From assembly GCA_030604285.1 (NCBI GenBank), contig JAUVWD010000007.1, forward strand, positions 1 to 14,145: DNA of 14,145 nucleotides, written 5' to 3'. Source of the stretch: Chloroflexota bacterium. Its GTDB lineage: Bacteria > Chloroflexota > Dehalococcoidia > GIF9 > AB-539-J10. Position 1 is the first letter of the stretch; the number at the start of each line of letters is the position of its first letter. Below are positions 1-6,787 of this stretch, one piece after another. A program made the position numbers and the translations under genes. The notes beneath the pieces were generated by a model. That model had not been told where the DNA came from and did not search any database. It was given only the letters and a program-made list of their open reading frames with translations.

Positions 1-570
1 CTCTTCGGTGTACTCCTTCCGAAATAGAGCATTAGGGTTCAGCGCTCCATGCTTGCTGCATGCCACCTTTGCCATAGCCAGATGGTGTGCGGTGGTGTCG
101 TATTTCTCCATGCGCTTCCTGCACTCCATCGCCCAGTACCCCGGATTCGTTGCGCCGATCATCCTCCAGCGCAGGTAATCCGTGTCCTGAGGGTTCGGGG
201 TTCCCATGAATCCGAAGAATCCCTTCGGCGAGACATCCAAGCCGACAGCAAGGCAAATGTCTCGCTCGCCACTCGCTACCACGTGGTAAGCTGATCTAAC
301 AACAGATGTGGCGCTGGCACACATGTTGAAGATATTGGTAATGGGGATTCCGGTCTCCCCTAGGCGCCCTGCCAGTGCCGGCCCGGCATTGAAACCGTCT
401 GTCCCTCCCCAGACATACTCACTAGCTACCGCAGCCGGTATATCCTTCCACTCCATATTGGCATCCTTGAGCGCATTCATCGCAGCTACAACACCGAGAT
501 CCACAAACGTCTTATCGGGGAATTTCCCCCATGGGTGAAAACCCACACCAATTACTGCAACCTCTGTCAT
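1..570 (-). CDS. Thiolase-like acyl-CoA enzyme (SCP-x/acetyl-CoA acetyltransferase family), partial
   Basis: An open frame of 190 codons begins at ATG 570 and runs off the left edge without a stop, so the C-terminal part is missing. The N-terminus MTEVAVIGVGFHPWGK is typical of archaeal/bacterial SCP-x-type thiolases. NMCASATS, near residue 83, matches the segment carrying the nucleophilic cysteine. The later His and Cys of a true thiolase lie outside the window, so condensing or cleaving activity cannot be confirmed. A strong AGGAGG lies about 7 nt before the ATG and fixes the start. The gene begins 37 nt after the DUF35 stop at 608. That pairing is the usual partnership of this thiolase family with a DUF35 Zn-ribbon/OB-fold subunit, in acyl-CoA thiolysis or condensation. 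Family call is firm; substrate is unknown. Confidence 0.85.
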   Translation of the reverse strand, partial: MTEVAVIGVGFHPWGKFPDKTFVDLGVVAAMNALKDANMEWKDIPAAVASEYVWGGTDGFNAGPALAGRLGETGIPITNIFNMCASATSVVRSAYHVVASGERDICLAVGLDVSPKGFFGFMGTPNPQDTDYLRWRMIGATNPGYWAMECRKRMEKYDTTAHHLAMAKVACSKHGALNPNALFRKEYTEE

Positions 571-607
571 GTCACTACCTCCTTTGAGTAGAATTCTTCG
601 TCGGATC

Positions 608-1036
608 TCAAACTGGACGGAACTTCCAAGTCATGGCTTCGTTTCCCTCTTTGTCTTCACAGAGCTTCTCGACCACAAGCTCTACGTCTATGCCCGTTTT
701 TACATCCTCTACGCTAACGCCTGTTAGCTGCCCTATAACTTCTATACCTTCAGGCAATGCTACTATCCCGATAGCAAAAGGAACAAATGGCTCGGGGTTA
801 GGGAAAGGTGACGGCACAGGGAAACACTGTATAGTATATGTTGCCAGTTTACCCCGTCTGCTGAGCAGTACCTCTTCGACTGGCTCTAGGGGACAACCAG
901 GCTTATGAAATTCGGAGAACTTGGGAAAGAAATACGTGTTGCAACCCTTGCATAGGCCACCTATAAGATGGGGCTCATCGGCGGGCCAGGTGAACAACCC
1001 CTCCGCCTCAGCATATTGCTTCTTTTCTGTCTTCAT
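608..1036 (-). CDS. DUF35 Zn-ribbon/OB-fold protein, thiolase partner (intact copy)
   Basis: This 142-residue protein has the DUF35 layout: an N-terminal zinc-ribbon-like segment (about residues 25-50), then an OB-fold ending in MTWKFRPV, a typical family C-terminus. Such proteins associate with SCP-x/thiolase-like enzymes and are thought to bind or present acyl-CoA; here the thiolase follows at once. The metal site is unusual. C29-K-G-C32 is normal, but the second pair is H44...C48 (EFHKPGC) rather than Cys-x-x-Cys, so a Cys3His site is likely. The start has a strong AAAGGAGG. It is probably transcribed from the promoter at 1248-1276 through a leader of about 200 nt containing a hairpin. A second copy, about 80% identical in protein but truncated, lies at 8358-8705. 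Confidence 0.85.
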   Translation of the reverse strand: MKTEKKQYAEAEGLFTWPADEPHLIGGLCKGCNTYFFPKFSEFHKPGCPLEPVEEVLLSRRGKLATYTIQCFPVPSPFPNPEPFVPFAIGIVALPEGIEVIGQLTGVSVEDVKTGIDVELVVEKLCEDKEGNEAMTWKFRPV

Positions 1037-1163
1037 TCTAGATATCCTCCTTTCTTCATCCAGATATACAACTTCCCCACCGTGTAGCGGTGAAGGAAAT
1101 CAATGCCTCAGCCCGAAATGGAAAAAGGAGAGCCGAACATAGCTCCCCTTTACGATGCACCTC
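700..1163 (-). repeat. Duplicated DUF35 segment, copy 1 (gene plus leader)
   Basis: This segment aligns with 8369-8830 in the same orientation at a nearly constant offset of 7667-7669. It covers the first 113 or so codons of DUF35, the ribosome site and about 125 nt of upstream leader. Positions 702-759 are identical to 8371-8428 (58 nt without a mismatch); elsewhere similarity is lower but continuous. Beyond 1163 the two copies become unrelated. The promoter at 1248-1276 is therefore not part of the repeat. Confidence 0.85.
1124..1151 (-). promoter_or_regulatory. Leader hairpin upstream of DUF35 copy 1
   Basis: Arms 1124-1132 and 1143-1151 can pair (9 positions, one A-C mismatch) around a 10-nt loop, in the untranslated leader about 90 nt before the DUF35 start. 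The equivalent hairpin in copy 2 (8792-8817) is perfect, with one A-T pair replaced by G-C. There is no T tract after it in the direction of transcription, so it looks more like an mRNA stability or translation element than a terminator. Confidence 0.5.
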
Positions 1164-1247
1164 ATTTTCCTCCCCTCTAATGCACTTACCTACCGCTGGT
1201 TGTGTTTATTTGCTTTGGTACTATGACTTGTAACGCTACCAAGTATC

Positions 1248-1276
1248 ACTATAATGCGAGCAGCGGATTTTGTCAA
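1248..1276 (-). promoter_or_regulatory. Predicted sigma70 promoter for DUF35-thiolase
   Basis: Read on the minus strand, a perfect TTGACA (1276-1271) is followed after exactly 17 nt by TATAGT (1253-1248), one mismatch from the consensus -10. Transcription would start near 1241, giving an untranslated leader of about 205 nt before the DUF35 ATG at 1036. It is the best promoter match I found in the window and separates the DUF35-thiolase pair from the transporter genes upstream. Confidence 0.75.
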
Positions 1277-1374
1277 TTCACGCTGCCGTCAAGGGTGATT
1301 GCCTAAAAGGGAAGAAAAAGCGGAAAAGCTTTCAGCTCAGCACGTACTGTCTCAATTTGGGAGGGCTAGAATAC

Positions 1375-1590
1375 TTGACAAGAGAGGAATACCAGCGTGA
1401 GGTGCGATGCCGGAAGACGTAGTAGAAGGGGCTGTTTGCTCACCTGAAGAGGTTGGGCTTTACCAGAGCCAGGCTCAGGCGATTACGGTAGGTTCGATGT
1501 CAGGGACTTCTCGTTGCTCTAGATCATGATGTACCGAAAGCCACTGCCAGATTCGCGACGAAGGAGGAAAGGAGACACGCAGTCGGGTAA
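1375..1590 (+). pseudogene. Degraded C-terminal fragment of a DDE-type transposase
   Basis: One plus-strand frame reads coherently apart from three in-frame amber stops (1420, 1423, 1489). It contains KGLFAHLKRLGFTRARLRRL, then VRCQGLLVALDHDVPKATAR. This resembles the C-terminal end of IS1182/IS5-like transposases, where an aromatic-rich 'hLK' segment is followed by RARxRGL-x-VRxQxLLxALxxNhxK. No N-terminal catalytic part, terminal inverted repeats or target duplication can be seen, so it is a relic. It lies on the strand opposite to its neighbours, between livF and the DUF35 promoter. Family assignment is by eye and tentative. Confidence 0.5.
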
Positions 1591-1737
1591 AAGCTTGTGT
1601 AGCTCCGCTGTCTACTCTCGCCTGAGTGGTCATCAAGAAGGGGGAAAGGTTAGGTGGAGGTGTCCCAAATTCTAGGTTTTTGAACAGTCCTAGGTATTTA
1701 TAAGGTACGAGCAAGCCTATCCTGTCATGTTAACGCC
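1591..1737. other. Intergenic stretch 3' of livF, nothing recognised
   Basis: Downstream of the livF stop I see no convincing intrinsic terminator. The best inverted repeat is a 5-bp CTAGG/CCTAG pair near 1674-1695 without a T tract. A 79-codon minus frame crosses this stretch (1475-1714) but has no ribosome site and overlaps the transposase relic, so I do not call it a gene. Confidence 0.5.
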
Positions 1738-2442
1738 TTACAGTCCAAGATAAGCCTTCCTAATTTCTTCATTCTTGACCAACTCTGCGGTAGTGCCCTC
1801 CAAAACTAGGTCTCCGTTGGTCAACACGTAACCACGGTTGGCAAGCTTTAGACCCATACGAGCATTCTGCTCCACCAGTAGTATGGCTATTCCCTCTCGA
1901 TTAATCACCGTCATCTGCTCAGCTACGTGTTGCGTTACTAACGGGCTTAATCCCAGCGAGGGCTCATCTATTAGAAGCAAGGCTGGCCCAGCCATTAAGC
2001 CACGCCCTATGGCTAGCATCTGTTGCTCGCCGCCACTCAAGCTTTCCCCTCGTTGCCTAGTTCTTTCCTTCAATATCGGAAAAAGATGGAAGATCCTTTC
2101 TAATTCCCTCTCTACTTTCGTTTTGTCCTTTTGCAAATAGGCGCCCATTTGCAAATTTTCCATAACCGTGAGTTTTGGGAAAATCCTTCTTCCTTCGGGT
2201 ACATGGATAATGCCTCTTGCCGCTATCTTTTCTGGTGCCAGTCTATCTATTCTCTCGCTCCGAAACCATACCTCACCCTCGCTAGGATTTATTACTCCAC
2301 TTATGACATTCAAAACAGAGGTCTTTCCCGCTCCATTTGGCCCGATTACAACAACGAAATCACCTTCTCCAACTTCCAAACTGATGCCCTTTACAGCTTC
2401 TCTCTTGTTATAGTGCACTCTGATAGACTTCAGCAGTAGCAT
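1738..2442 (-). CDS. livF: Branched-chain amino acid-type ABC transporter ATPase LivF
   Basis: This 234-residue protein has normal LivF length. It has Walker A GPNGAGKT (residues 34-41), the LivF-type PEGRRIFP in place of a Q-loop (82-89), an intact signature LSGGEQQ (135-141) and Walker B LLLIDEP (155-161). It also has LVEQN, the LivF variant of the switch region. It is one of two cytoplasmic ATPases powering a HAAT-family importer of hydrophobic amino acids or related acids. The ATG lies 2 nt after the livG stop, with GAGGG within the end of livG as ribosome site, so it is translationally coupled. All catalytic motifs are intact, unlike its partner LivG. Confidence 0.95.
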   Translation of the reverse strand: MLLLKSIRVHYNKREAVKGISLEVGEGDFVVVIGPNGAGKTSVLNVISGVINPSEGEVWFRSERIDRLAPEKIAARGIIHVPEGRRIFPKLTVMENLQMGAYLQKDKTKVERELERIFHLFPILKERTRQRGESLSGGEQQMLAIGRGLMAGPALLLIDEPSLGLSPLVTQHVAEQMTVINREGIAILLVEQNARMGLKLANRGYVLTNGDLVLEGTTAELVKNEEIRKAYLGL

Positions 2443-2444
2443 TG

Positions 2445-3215
2445 CTATCCCTCTTCAACTCCCAAATAAGCTTCTATGACCTTTCTATCAGTTGTCACTT
2501 CTTCAGGGCTGCCATCGGCAATCTTGCGCCCAAAGTCTAGCACCACAAGCCTGGGACAAATATCTACTACTGCCTTCACATCATGCTCGACTAGCATAAT
2601 GGTAATCCCTTGGTCTCCCAATTTCTTGATGAGGTTGATTACAAGGCCCTTCTCCTCATGGCTTATGCCTGCCATTGGCTCATCTAAGAGCAGTAGTGTT
2701 GGGTTTGTTGCTAGAGCCATGGCTAGCGCCAGAAGACGGCAATAACCGTAAGGCAGCTTTCCAGCTAAGCTGTCCCTGAACTCAGCCAGCCCCACAGGTT
2801 GAAGCAATTCCTCAGCCTCAGCCCTTTGGGTCACTTCCTCTTTGCAGTAGCGACTTGTATTGAAGAAGCTCTGCCACGAATTGGTTTTGCATATCAGGTA
2901 AAAGCACCTTGTTATATTCTCCAGTACAGTGGCATCCTCGTAAAGCACATATGACTGGAATACTCGCGCTATTCCCTTTCTAGCTATTTGATCCGACCTC
3001 AAGCCAGATATTCTCTTGCCTCTGTAGATTATTTCGCCTTCGAAACGGCGGTAGTAACCGCTGATAAGATTGAACAGCGTTGTTTTCCCAGACCCATTGG
3101 GGCCAATTACCCCTATTAGCTCCCCTTGATTAATGTCTAAATCAAACTCACGAAGAGCGATCAAATTTCCAAAGCGCTTGGTCAGCTTCCTCAGCTCTAG
3201 AATCGGCATAGCCAT
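2445..3215 (-). CDS. livG: Branched-chain amino acid-type ABC transporter ATPase LivG, unusual signature motif
   Basis: At 256 residues this matches LivG in length and order: Walker A GPNGSGKTT (38-46), Q-loop RVFQ (Q87), Walker B LLLLDEP (174-180) and switch LVEHD with H211. The signature motif is altered. Where LivG normally has L-S/P-x-G-Q-Q-R, this reads LPYGYCR (154-160), so both glutamines are replaced by Tyr and Cys. The signature of one subunit completes the ATP site of the other, so one composite site may be weakened; that is inference. Two in-frame ATGs (3215, 3209) are possible starts; neither has a strong ribosome site. The gene starts 30 nt after livM and is followed within 2 nt by livF. 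Confidence 0.93.
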   Translation of the reverse strand: MAMPILELRKLTKRFGNLIALREFDLDINQGELIGVIGPNGSGKTTLFNLISGYYRRFEGEIIYRGKRISGLRSDQIARKGIARVFQSYVLYEDATVLENITRCFYLICKTNSWQSFFNTSRYCKEEVTQRAEAEELLQPVGLAEFRDSLAGKLPYGYCRLLALAMALATNPTLLLLDEPMAGISHEEKGLVINLIKKLGDQGITIMLVEHDVKAVVDICPRLVVLDFGRKIADGSPEEVTTDRKVIEAYLGVEEG

Positions 3216-3245
3216 ATGTGCTTTTCCATCAATCTAACCAGTTTC

Positions 3246-4241
3246 CTAGTCACCTCGTTTCTTGTGCCTCCTGACTGCTGGCATTGAACTAATTCGCGGC
3301 GCTCGAGATATATATCGCCCTAGGTCTACTAGGCCACCGGGCAGCAGGACCACTACCACTATCACAATAATACCATATATTAAGGGCTTCATCCCTACCA
3401 TTAGTGCACTTGTCAGGTATCCTCCTCCCGCTGACAGTACCAGAGCACCGATTATTGGGCCGAGAACAACAGAGCTTGTTCCTCCCACAATGCCCATAAT
3501 CAAGATCATGATAGAGTCCCAAACGTCAAAAGTAGTAGGGCCCATAAAAAGAGTGAAATGGCAGAAAAAGGCACCTGCAATTCCGGTAAAGAAGCCAGCA
3601 ATAGCGAAGATTATCACTTTATATTTCATCAGGTGTATGCCCATATGCTCCGCTAGGAGCTCATTTGACGCAATGCTCCGAAATATCCTTCCCAGGCGGC
3701 TACGATCAGCCCTCCAGAAAACTACTGCAGCTATAAGCACAAGAACCACCATCACATAGTAGAATGGCACCTTACTAGCAATGAAATCTATGGTAATGTT
3801 GCCTATGTGAATGGTACTGGGCGCAGAGGGGGTGAGACCAGTAGCCCCTCGGGTGAGACTCTGCCAGTTTGAGGCTACTATTCTAACAATTTCGCCGAAA
3901 ACCAGAGTGACAATGGCAAAATAGATTCCCCCCAACCTCAGCACTACAACCCCTAGTGCTAAGGCAACCAAGGCAGCGGCTATCCCAGCCACAACTAGGC
4001 CGAACCAGAAGGGAATTCCCAGGTTAATTGTCACTAAGGCGGAGGCATAGCCACCAATGGCCATGAACGCTGCCTGACCCAGGCTAAACTCACCTGTCCT
4101 CAAAATCGCCACGAATCCCATAACAGCTATAGCCCATACACCGGCCTCAATAACTAGGGAAAGAATGAATGGGTCCGTGGTAATTAGGGGAAAACACAGG
4201 ACAAGAATCAATCCCACAACTGGAGGAATGACCTTTTTCAT
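3246..4241 (-). CDS. livM: Branched-chain amino acid-type ABC transporter permease LivM
   Basis: This 331-residue, mostly hydrophobic protein has the LivM pattern. An N-terminal set of membrane helices includes the conserved GEFSLGQAAFMAIGGYASA. A cytoplasmic loop with the permease EAA-like element follows (FRSIASNELLAEHMGI, about residues 188-203), then GGTSSVVLGPIIGAL and a basic tail rich in Arg/Lys. It would form the inner-membrane channel with LivH and dock onto LivG/LivF. AAGGAC precedes the ATG by about 7 nt, and the gene begins 10 nt after livH. Nothing suggests damage. The transported compound cannot be read from the permease. Confidence 0.94.
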   Translation of the reverse strand: MKKVIPPVVGLILVLCFPLITTDPFILSLVIEAGVWAIAVMGFVAILRTGEFSLGQAAFMAIGGYASALVTINLGIPFWFGLVVAGIAAALVALALGVVVLRLGGIYFAIVTLVFGEIVRIVASNWQSLTRGATGLTPSAPSTIHIGNITIDFIASKVPFYYVMVVLVLIAAVVFWRADRSRLGRIFRSIASNELLAEHMGIHLMKYKVIIFAIAGFFTGIAGAFFCHFTLFMGPTTFDVWDSIMILIMGIVGGTSSVVLGPIIGALVLSAGGGYLTSALMVGMKPLIYGIIVIVVVVLLPGGLVDLGRYISRAPRISSMPAVRRHKKRGD

Positions 4242-4251
4242 CGTTTGTCCT

Positions 4252-5109
4252 TCACGCTCTTGGACGGCCGAATATTCCCTCTGGTCTGAGCAATAACACA
4301 GCTATGACGATTAGGAAGGCGGTCAATTCGCTCCACGGGCCAAGATAATAAATGAGAAAAGTGCCCGAGAATCCCAGTAATGCTCCTCCGACAACAGCGC
4401 CTAGTACACTTCCCAATCCTCCTATGACAATGGCTAGCAGTGCCATAATCAGAGGTGTAAGCCCGATCCAGGGATCAACGAAATACAGGGGTGCCATAAG
4501 GGATGCTGCTATACCGGCTAGGGCGCAACCAATAAACATGGTCTGACTCAATGTTCGTCCCCTTCTTACTCCGTACAGACTGGCCGTGTATGGGTCCTGT
4601 GCGCTGGCCCGCATTGCCAGTCCCATCCTCGTATGGCTCACTAAGAAATAGAGCCCAATCATTACTGCAACAGCAATTGCCACTACGACCAGCTTTTCAT
4701 TGCTTACAGTTAAGGCGCCAATTGAGGACACACCTGGAACGGCACTGGGTACAGCCTTCTTTGCAGGGCCAAAAAAGAGCGTAGCTATGCCTTCGAAGAG
4801 AAAGATCAGGCCCAGTGTAACCACCACCGGGGGCAAGAGACCGTTGGGAGCGAGGGGTCGCAATAGCCCCCTCTCTATGGCTATACCGAGAAGACCTATG
4901 GCGACAGCGGTAATGATCAAGCTTACGAAGTAGTTTATGCCAGCGCGGGCGAACATATAATAAATGAGAAACGCACCCAACATATAAAGCTGGCCATGGG
5001 CGAAATTCACTATGCCCATAATGCTGAAGACCAGCACCAAGCCTGACGCTATGAGTATGTAAATGCTTGAAAGTAGTAACCCGTCCATCCATACGGCAAC
5101 AGGTGGCAT
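4252..5109 (-). CDS. livH: Branched-chain amino acid-type ABC transporter permease LivH
   Basis: This 285-residue hydrophobic protein carries LivH hallmarks: GIVNFAHGQLYMLGAF near residues 32-47, the loop MRASAQDPYTASLYGV (about 182-197) that contacts the ATPases, and GLGSVLGAVVGGALLG near the C-terminus. It is the second channel subunit and the first gene of the livHMGF block. An AGAGGAG stands about 10 nt before the ATG. It lies 289 nt downstream of the binding-protein gene, separated by a strong stem-loop at 5292-5337, so its expression may be set lower than that of the binding protein. Confidence 0.94.
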   Translation of the reverse strand: MPPVAVWMDGLLLSSIYILIASGLVLVFSIMGIVNFAHGQLYMLGAFLIYYMFARAGINYFVSLIITAVAIGLLGIAIERGLLRPLAPNGLLPPVVVTLGLIFLFEGIATLFFGPAKKAVPSAVPGVSSIGALTVSNEKLVVVAIAVAVMIGLYFLVSHTRMGLAMRASAQDPYTASLYGVRRGRTLSQTMFIGCALAGIAASLMAPLYFVDPWIGLTPLIMALLAIVIGGLGSVLGAVVGGALLGFSGTFLIYYLGPWSELTAFLIVIAVLLLRPEGIFGRPRA

Positions 5110-5291
5110 TTCTTTCGCGCTCCTCTAGACTGTACGTACGCTCTGAGATGAAACAAACAGGATGAATAGAGCCAACGGGGGGTGAAAAGAATCTTTAATA
5201 ACTAGCCTTCCGAACAGAAACCGCCTTCGAGCTAGTGAATCAATAAATGCCTTTGCCCGGCTATGTGCTCGACGCAATCCAGCAAAAGCCT

Positions 5292-5337
5292 CGGTGGGAA
5301 TGAAGATATTGTACGTGTCCCTTCTTCATCCCCACCG
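5292..5337 (-). promoter_or_regulatory. Long stem-loop between binding-protein gene and livH
   Basis: Arms 5292-5306 and 5323-5337 form a 15-bp stem with a single G-T wobble around a 16-nt loop, starting about 60 nt after the binding-protein stop. On the minus strand the stem is followed by AGGCTTTTGC, which has only four T residues. It is therefore a poor intrinsic terminator and a better candidate for a 3' mRNA-protecting or attenuating structure. Such elements commonly give a periplasmic binding protein higher expression than its permease genes. Confidence 0.65.
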
Positions 5338-5398
5338 CAGTAGTTCCACACTTACCACCAAATGCTCTGCAAACTAGATTTCGGGACCAACTCTATGC

Positions 5399-6619
5399 CT
5401 ATGGTATTTCCAGTATCGGATGTTCGCTGGCATAGACCTCTTCGTATCCCTCTAGTTTGGAAAGACAATTAGGGTAGCCAAAGACCAGAAGAGAACCATA
5501 GGTCTTCTCGCCCGATAACGTATATTCTCCCAGGAACGTATCGAACGTCCCTCCCTTAAAGGTGTCCATGATTTGGTCTGGATCGAGGGTACCAGCCTTT
5601 TCCAACCCCGCAAATAGTTGGGACATATGCTGCAAACCGTAACCAAATCCGCCCATATACCTCATCGGCTCGCCATACTTTTCTTGATACCGATCGGCTA
5701 TTCTGCCAGCCATTTCCAGCAGTTCAGGTGAGACTTCTACCTTCTTTAATGCCCAGGGACAAGGCCAGTCACTCATTGTTCCCTGCGCAGCTTCATAGCC
5801 AGCCATTTCCGCAAACTCATAGGGATCCAGCATAGTGCCTGCTTGGCAAAGATGCCAATCGTAGCCTTGTTCGGCTGACTGCTTGGCCATCATAGCAACA
5901 TATCCTGTGGCAGCCCAGGTATAGATAAGATCTACACCTTCTTCATCGAATTTCACCAGATACGTTGTAAAATCCGTAATGCCGACTGGATGCGTTTGGG
6001 AGAACAGGCCTATGCCTCTCTCCTCAAGTTCGGCCTTTGCCTGCGCAATTTCTTTCTCCAGCATTGGCTCCACCAGTGTCGACTCTAGATCACCTACCAT
6101 GGTAGTCCCAGGATATGCTTCAACAAAGGCAAGAATCTGGGTATCGACAAACTCAATGACAGGGGTGCCAATGACAGTATAGGGATGCTTTCCAAGGGGA
6201 TCGAAATCTGGATGCTCCTTGGATATAAAGATAACTTTCTCTGGATTTGTTACGGCGGCGGTTGCAGGGAATCCATCACCGTAGTATCCGACAATAAAGC
6301 TGACCTTCTTGTCATATACCAGTTCTTTGGCAGCCCTGCTCCCTCCTTCGGGTGAGTATTCACCATCGGCAAAAAACATCTCCACCTGATAGGTCTCATT
6401 GCCTATTTTGATGCCTCCATCCTCATTTATTAATTCAGCGTAGACTTCCATTTGTGGCTTAATTGCGTCTCCCCATGGCGACGCAGGCCCACTGAAAGGC
6501 ATGATGCAGCCCACCTTTAGAGTCGCGACCTCAGGCTCCGGCGGCCGACAAGCTGGCAACATGAGAAAAACCGCGAGAGCCAGCACGGCAACGCTGATGG
6601 TCATAAGCTTCTTTTTCAC
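5399..6619 (-). CDS. livK: Liv/HAAT-type substrate-binding lipoprotein
   Basis: This 406-residue periplasmic-binding-protein-type (Peripla_BP_6) protein starts with a lipoprotein signal peptide: basic MKKK, a hydrophobic stretch, then lipobox LPAC with the lipidated Cys at residue 24. The mature part opens with LKVGCIMPFSGPASPWG, the usual first strand and ligand-contact loop of LivJ/LivK-like proteins. The start is GTG at 6619; AAGGAGG lies 9 nt upstream, and a start at the later ATG (residue 6) would remove the basic n-region. It would capture substrate for LivHMGF outside the membrane. A second AAAGGAGG stands about 45 nt further upstream without an obvious start codon. The ligand is unknown; these proteins also bind aromatic acids and amides. 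Confidence 0.92.
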   Translation of the reverse strand: MKKKLMTISVAVLALAVFLMLPACRPPEPEVATLKVGCIMPFSGPASPWGDAIKPQMEVYAELINEDGGIKIGNETYQVEMFFADGEYSPEGGSRAAKELVYDKKVSFIVGYYGDGFPATAAVTNPEKVIFISKEHPDFDPLGKHPYTVIGTPVIEFVDTQILAFVEAYPGTTMVGDLESTLVEPMLEKEIAQAKAELEERGIGLFSQTHPVGITDFTTYLVKFDEEGVDLIYTWAATGYVAMMAKQSAEQGYDWHLCQAGTMLDPYEFAEMAGYEAAQGTMSDWPCPWALKKVEVSPELLEMAGRIADRYQEKYGEPMRYMGGFGYGLQHMSQLFAGLEKAGTLDPDQIMDTFKGGTFDTFLGEYTLSGEKTYGSLLVFGYPNCLSKLEGYEEVYASEHPILEIP

Positions 6620-6737
6620 TTTTCTTTTCCTCCTTCTTTGCTAGTTTCGAGACTCGTGAACAGGTTCGCTTTCCTCCTTTCTTTCTGGCGCTGGCCAAGC
6701 ACTAGTGTATTTGAATCCCTTCAAGTCGTCCCACGAC

Positions 6738-6766
6738 AAGTTAACATGCAAACGGGGGTCTGTCAA
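6738..6766 (-). promoter_or_regulatory. Possible promoter upstream of the binding-protein gene
   Basis: On the minus strand a perfect TTGACA (6766-6761) is followed after 17 nt by TAACTT (6743-6738), which matches only three of six -10 positions. It lies just after the stop of the HpaB-like gene and about 120 nt before the lipoprotein start. It could drive the transporter independently of the upstream gene. The -10 is weak. Confidence 0.35.
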
Positions 6767-6787
6767 CCTACGCGAACACCTAGTCTC

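Noticed and set aside
1420..1491. Amber recoding (TAG read as an amino acid), suggested by TAG codons in the transposase relic and in DUF35 copy 2
   Set aside because: Several intact genes here (livG, the HpaB-like gene, the binding lipoprotein) end at TAG at their expected length, so TAG is an ordinary stop.
1475..1714. 79-codon minus-strand open frame in the gap after livF
   Set aside because: No ribosome site, no recognisable motif, and it overlaps the opposite-strand transposase relic. It is best seen as a chance frame.
6620..6690. Short leader reading frame preceded by AAAGGAGG upstream of the binding lipoprotein
   Set aside because: It would need a CTG start and codes for nothing distinctive. 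The second GGAGG explains the GTG start without it.
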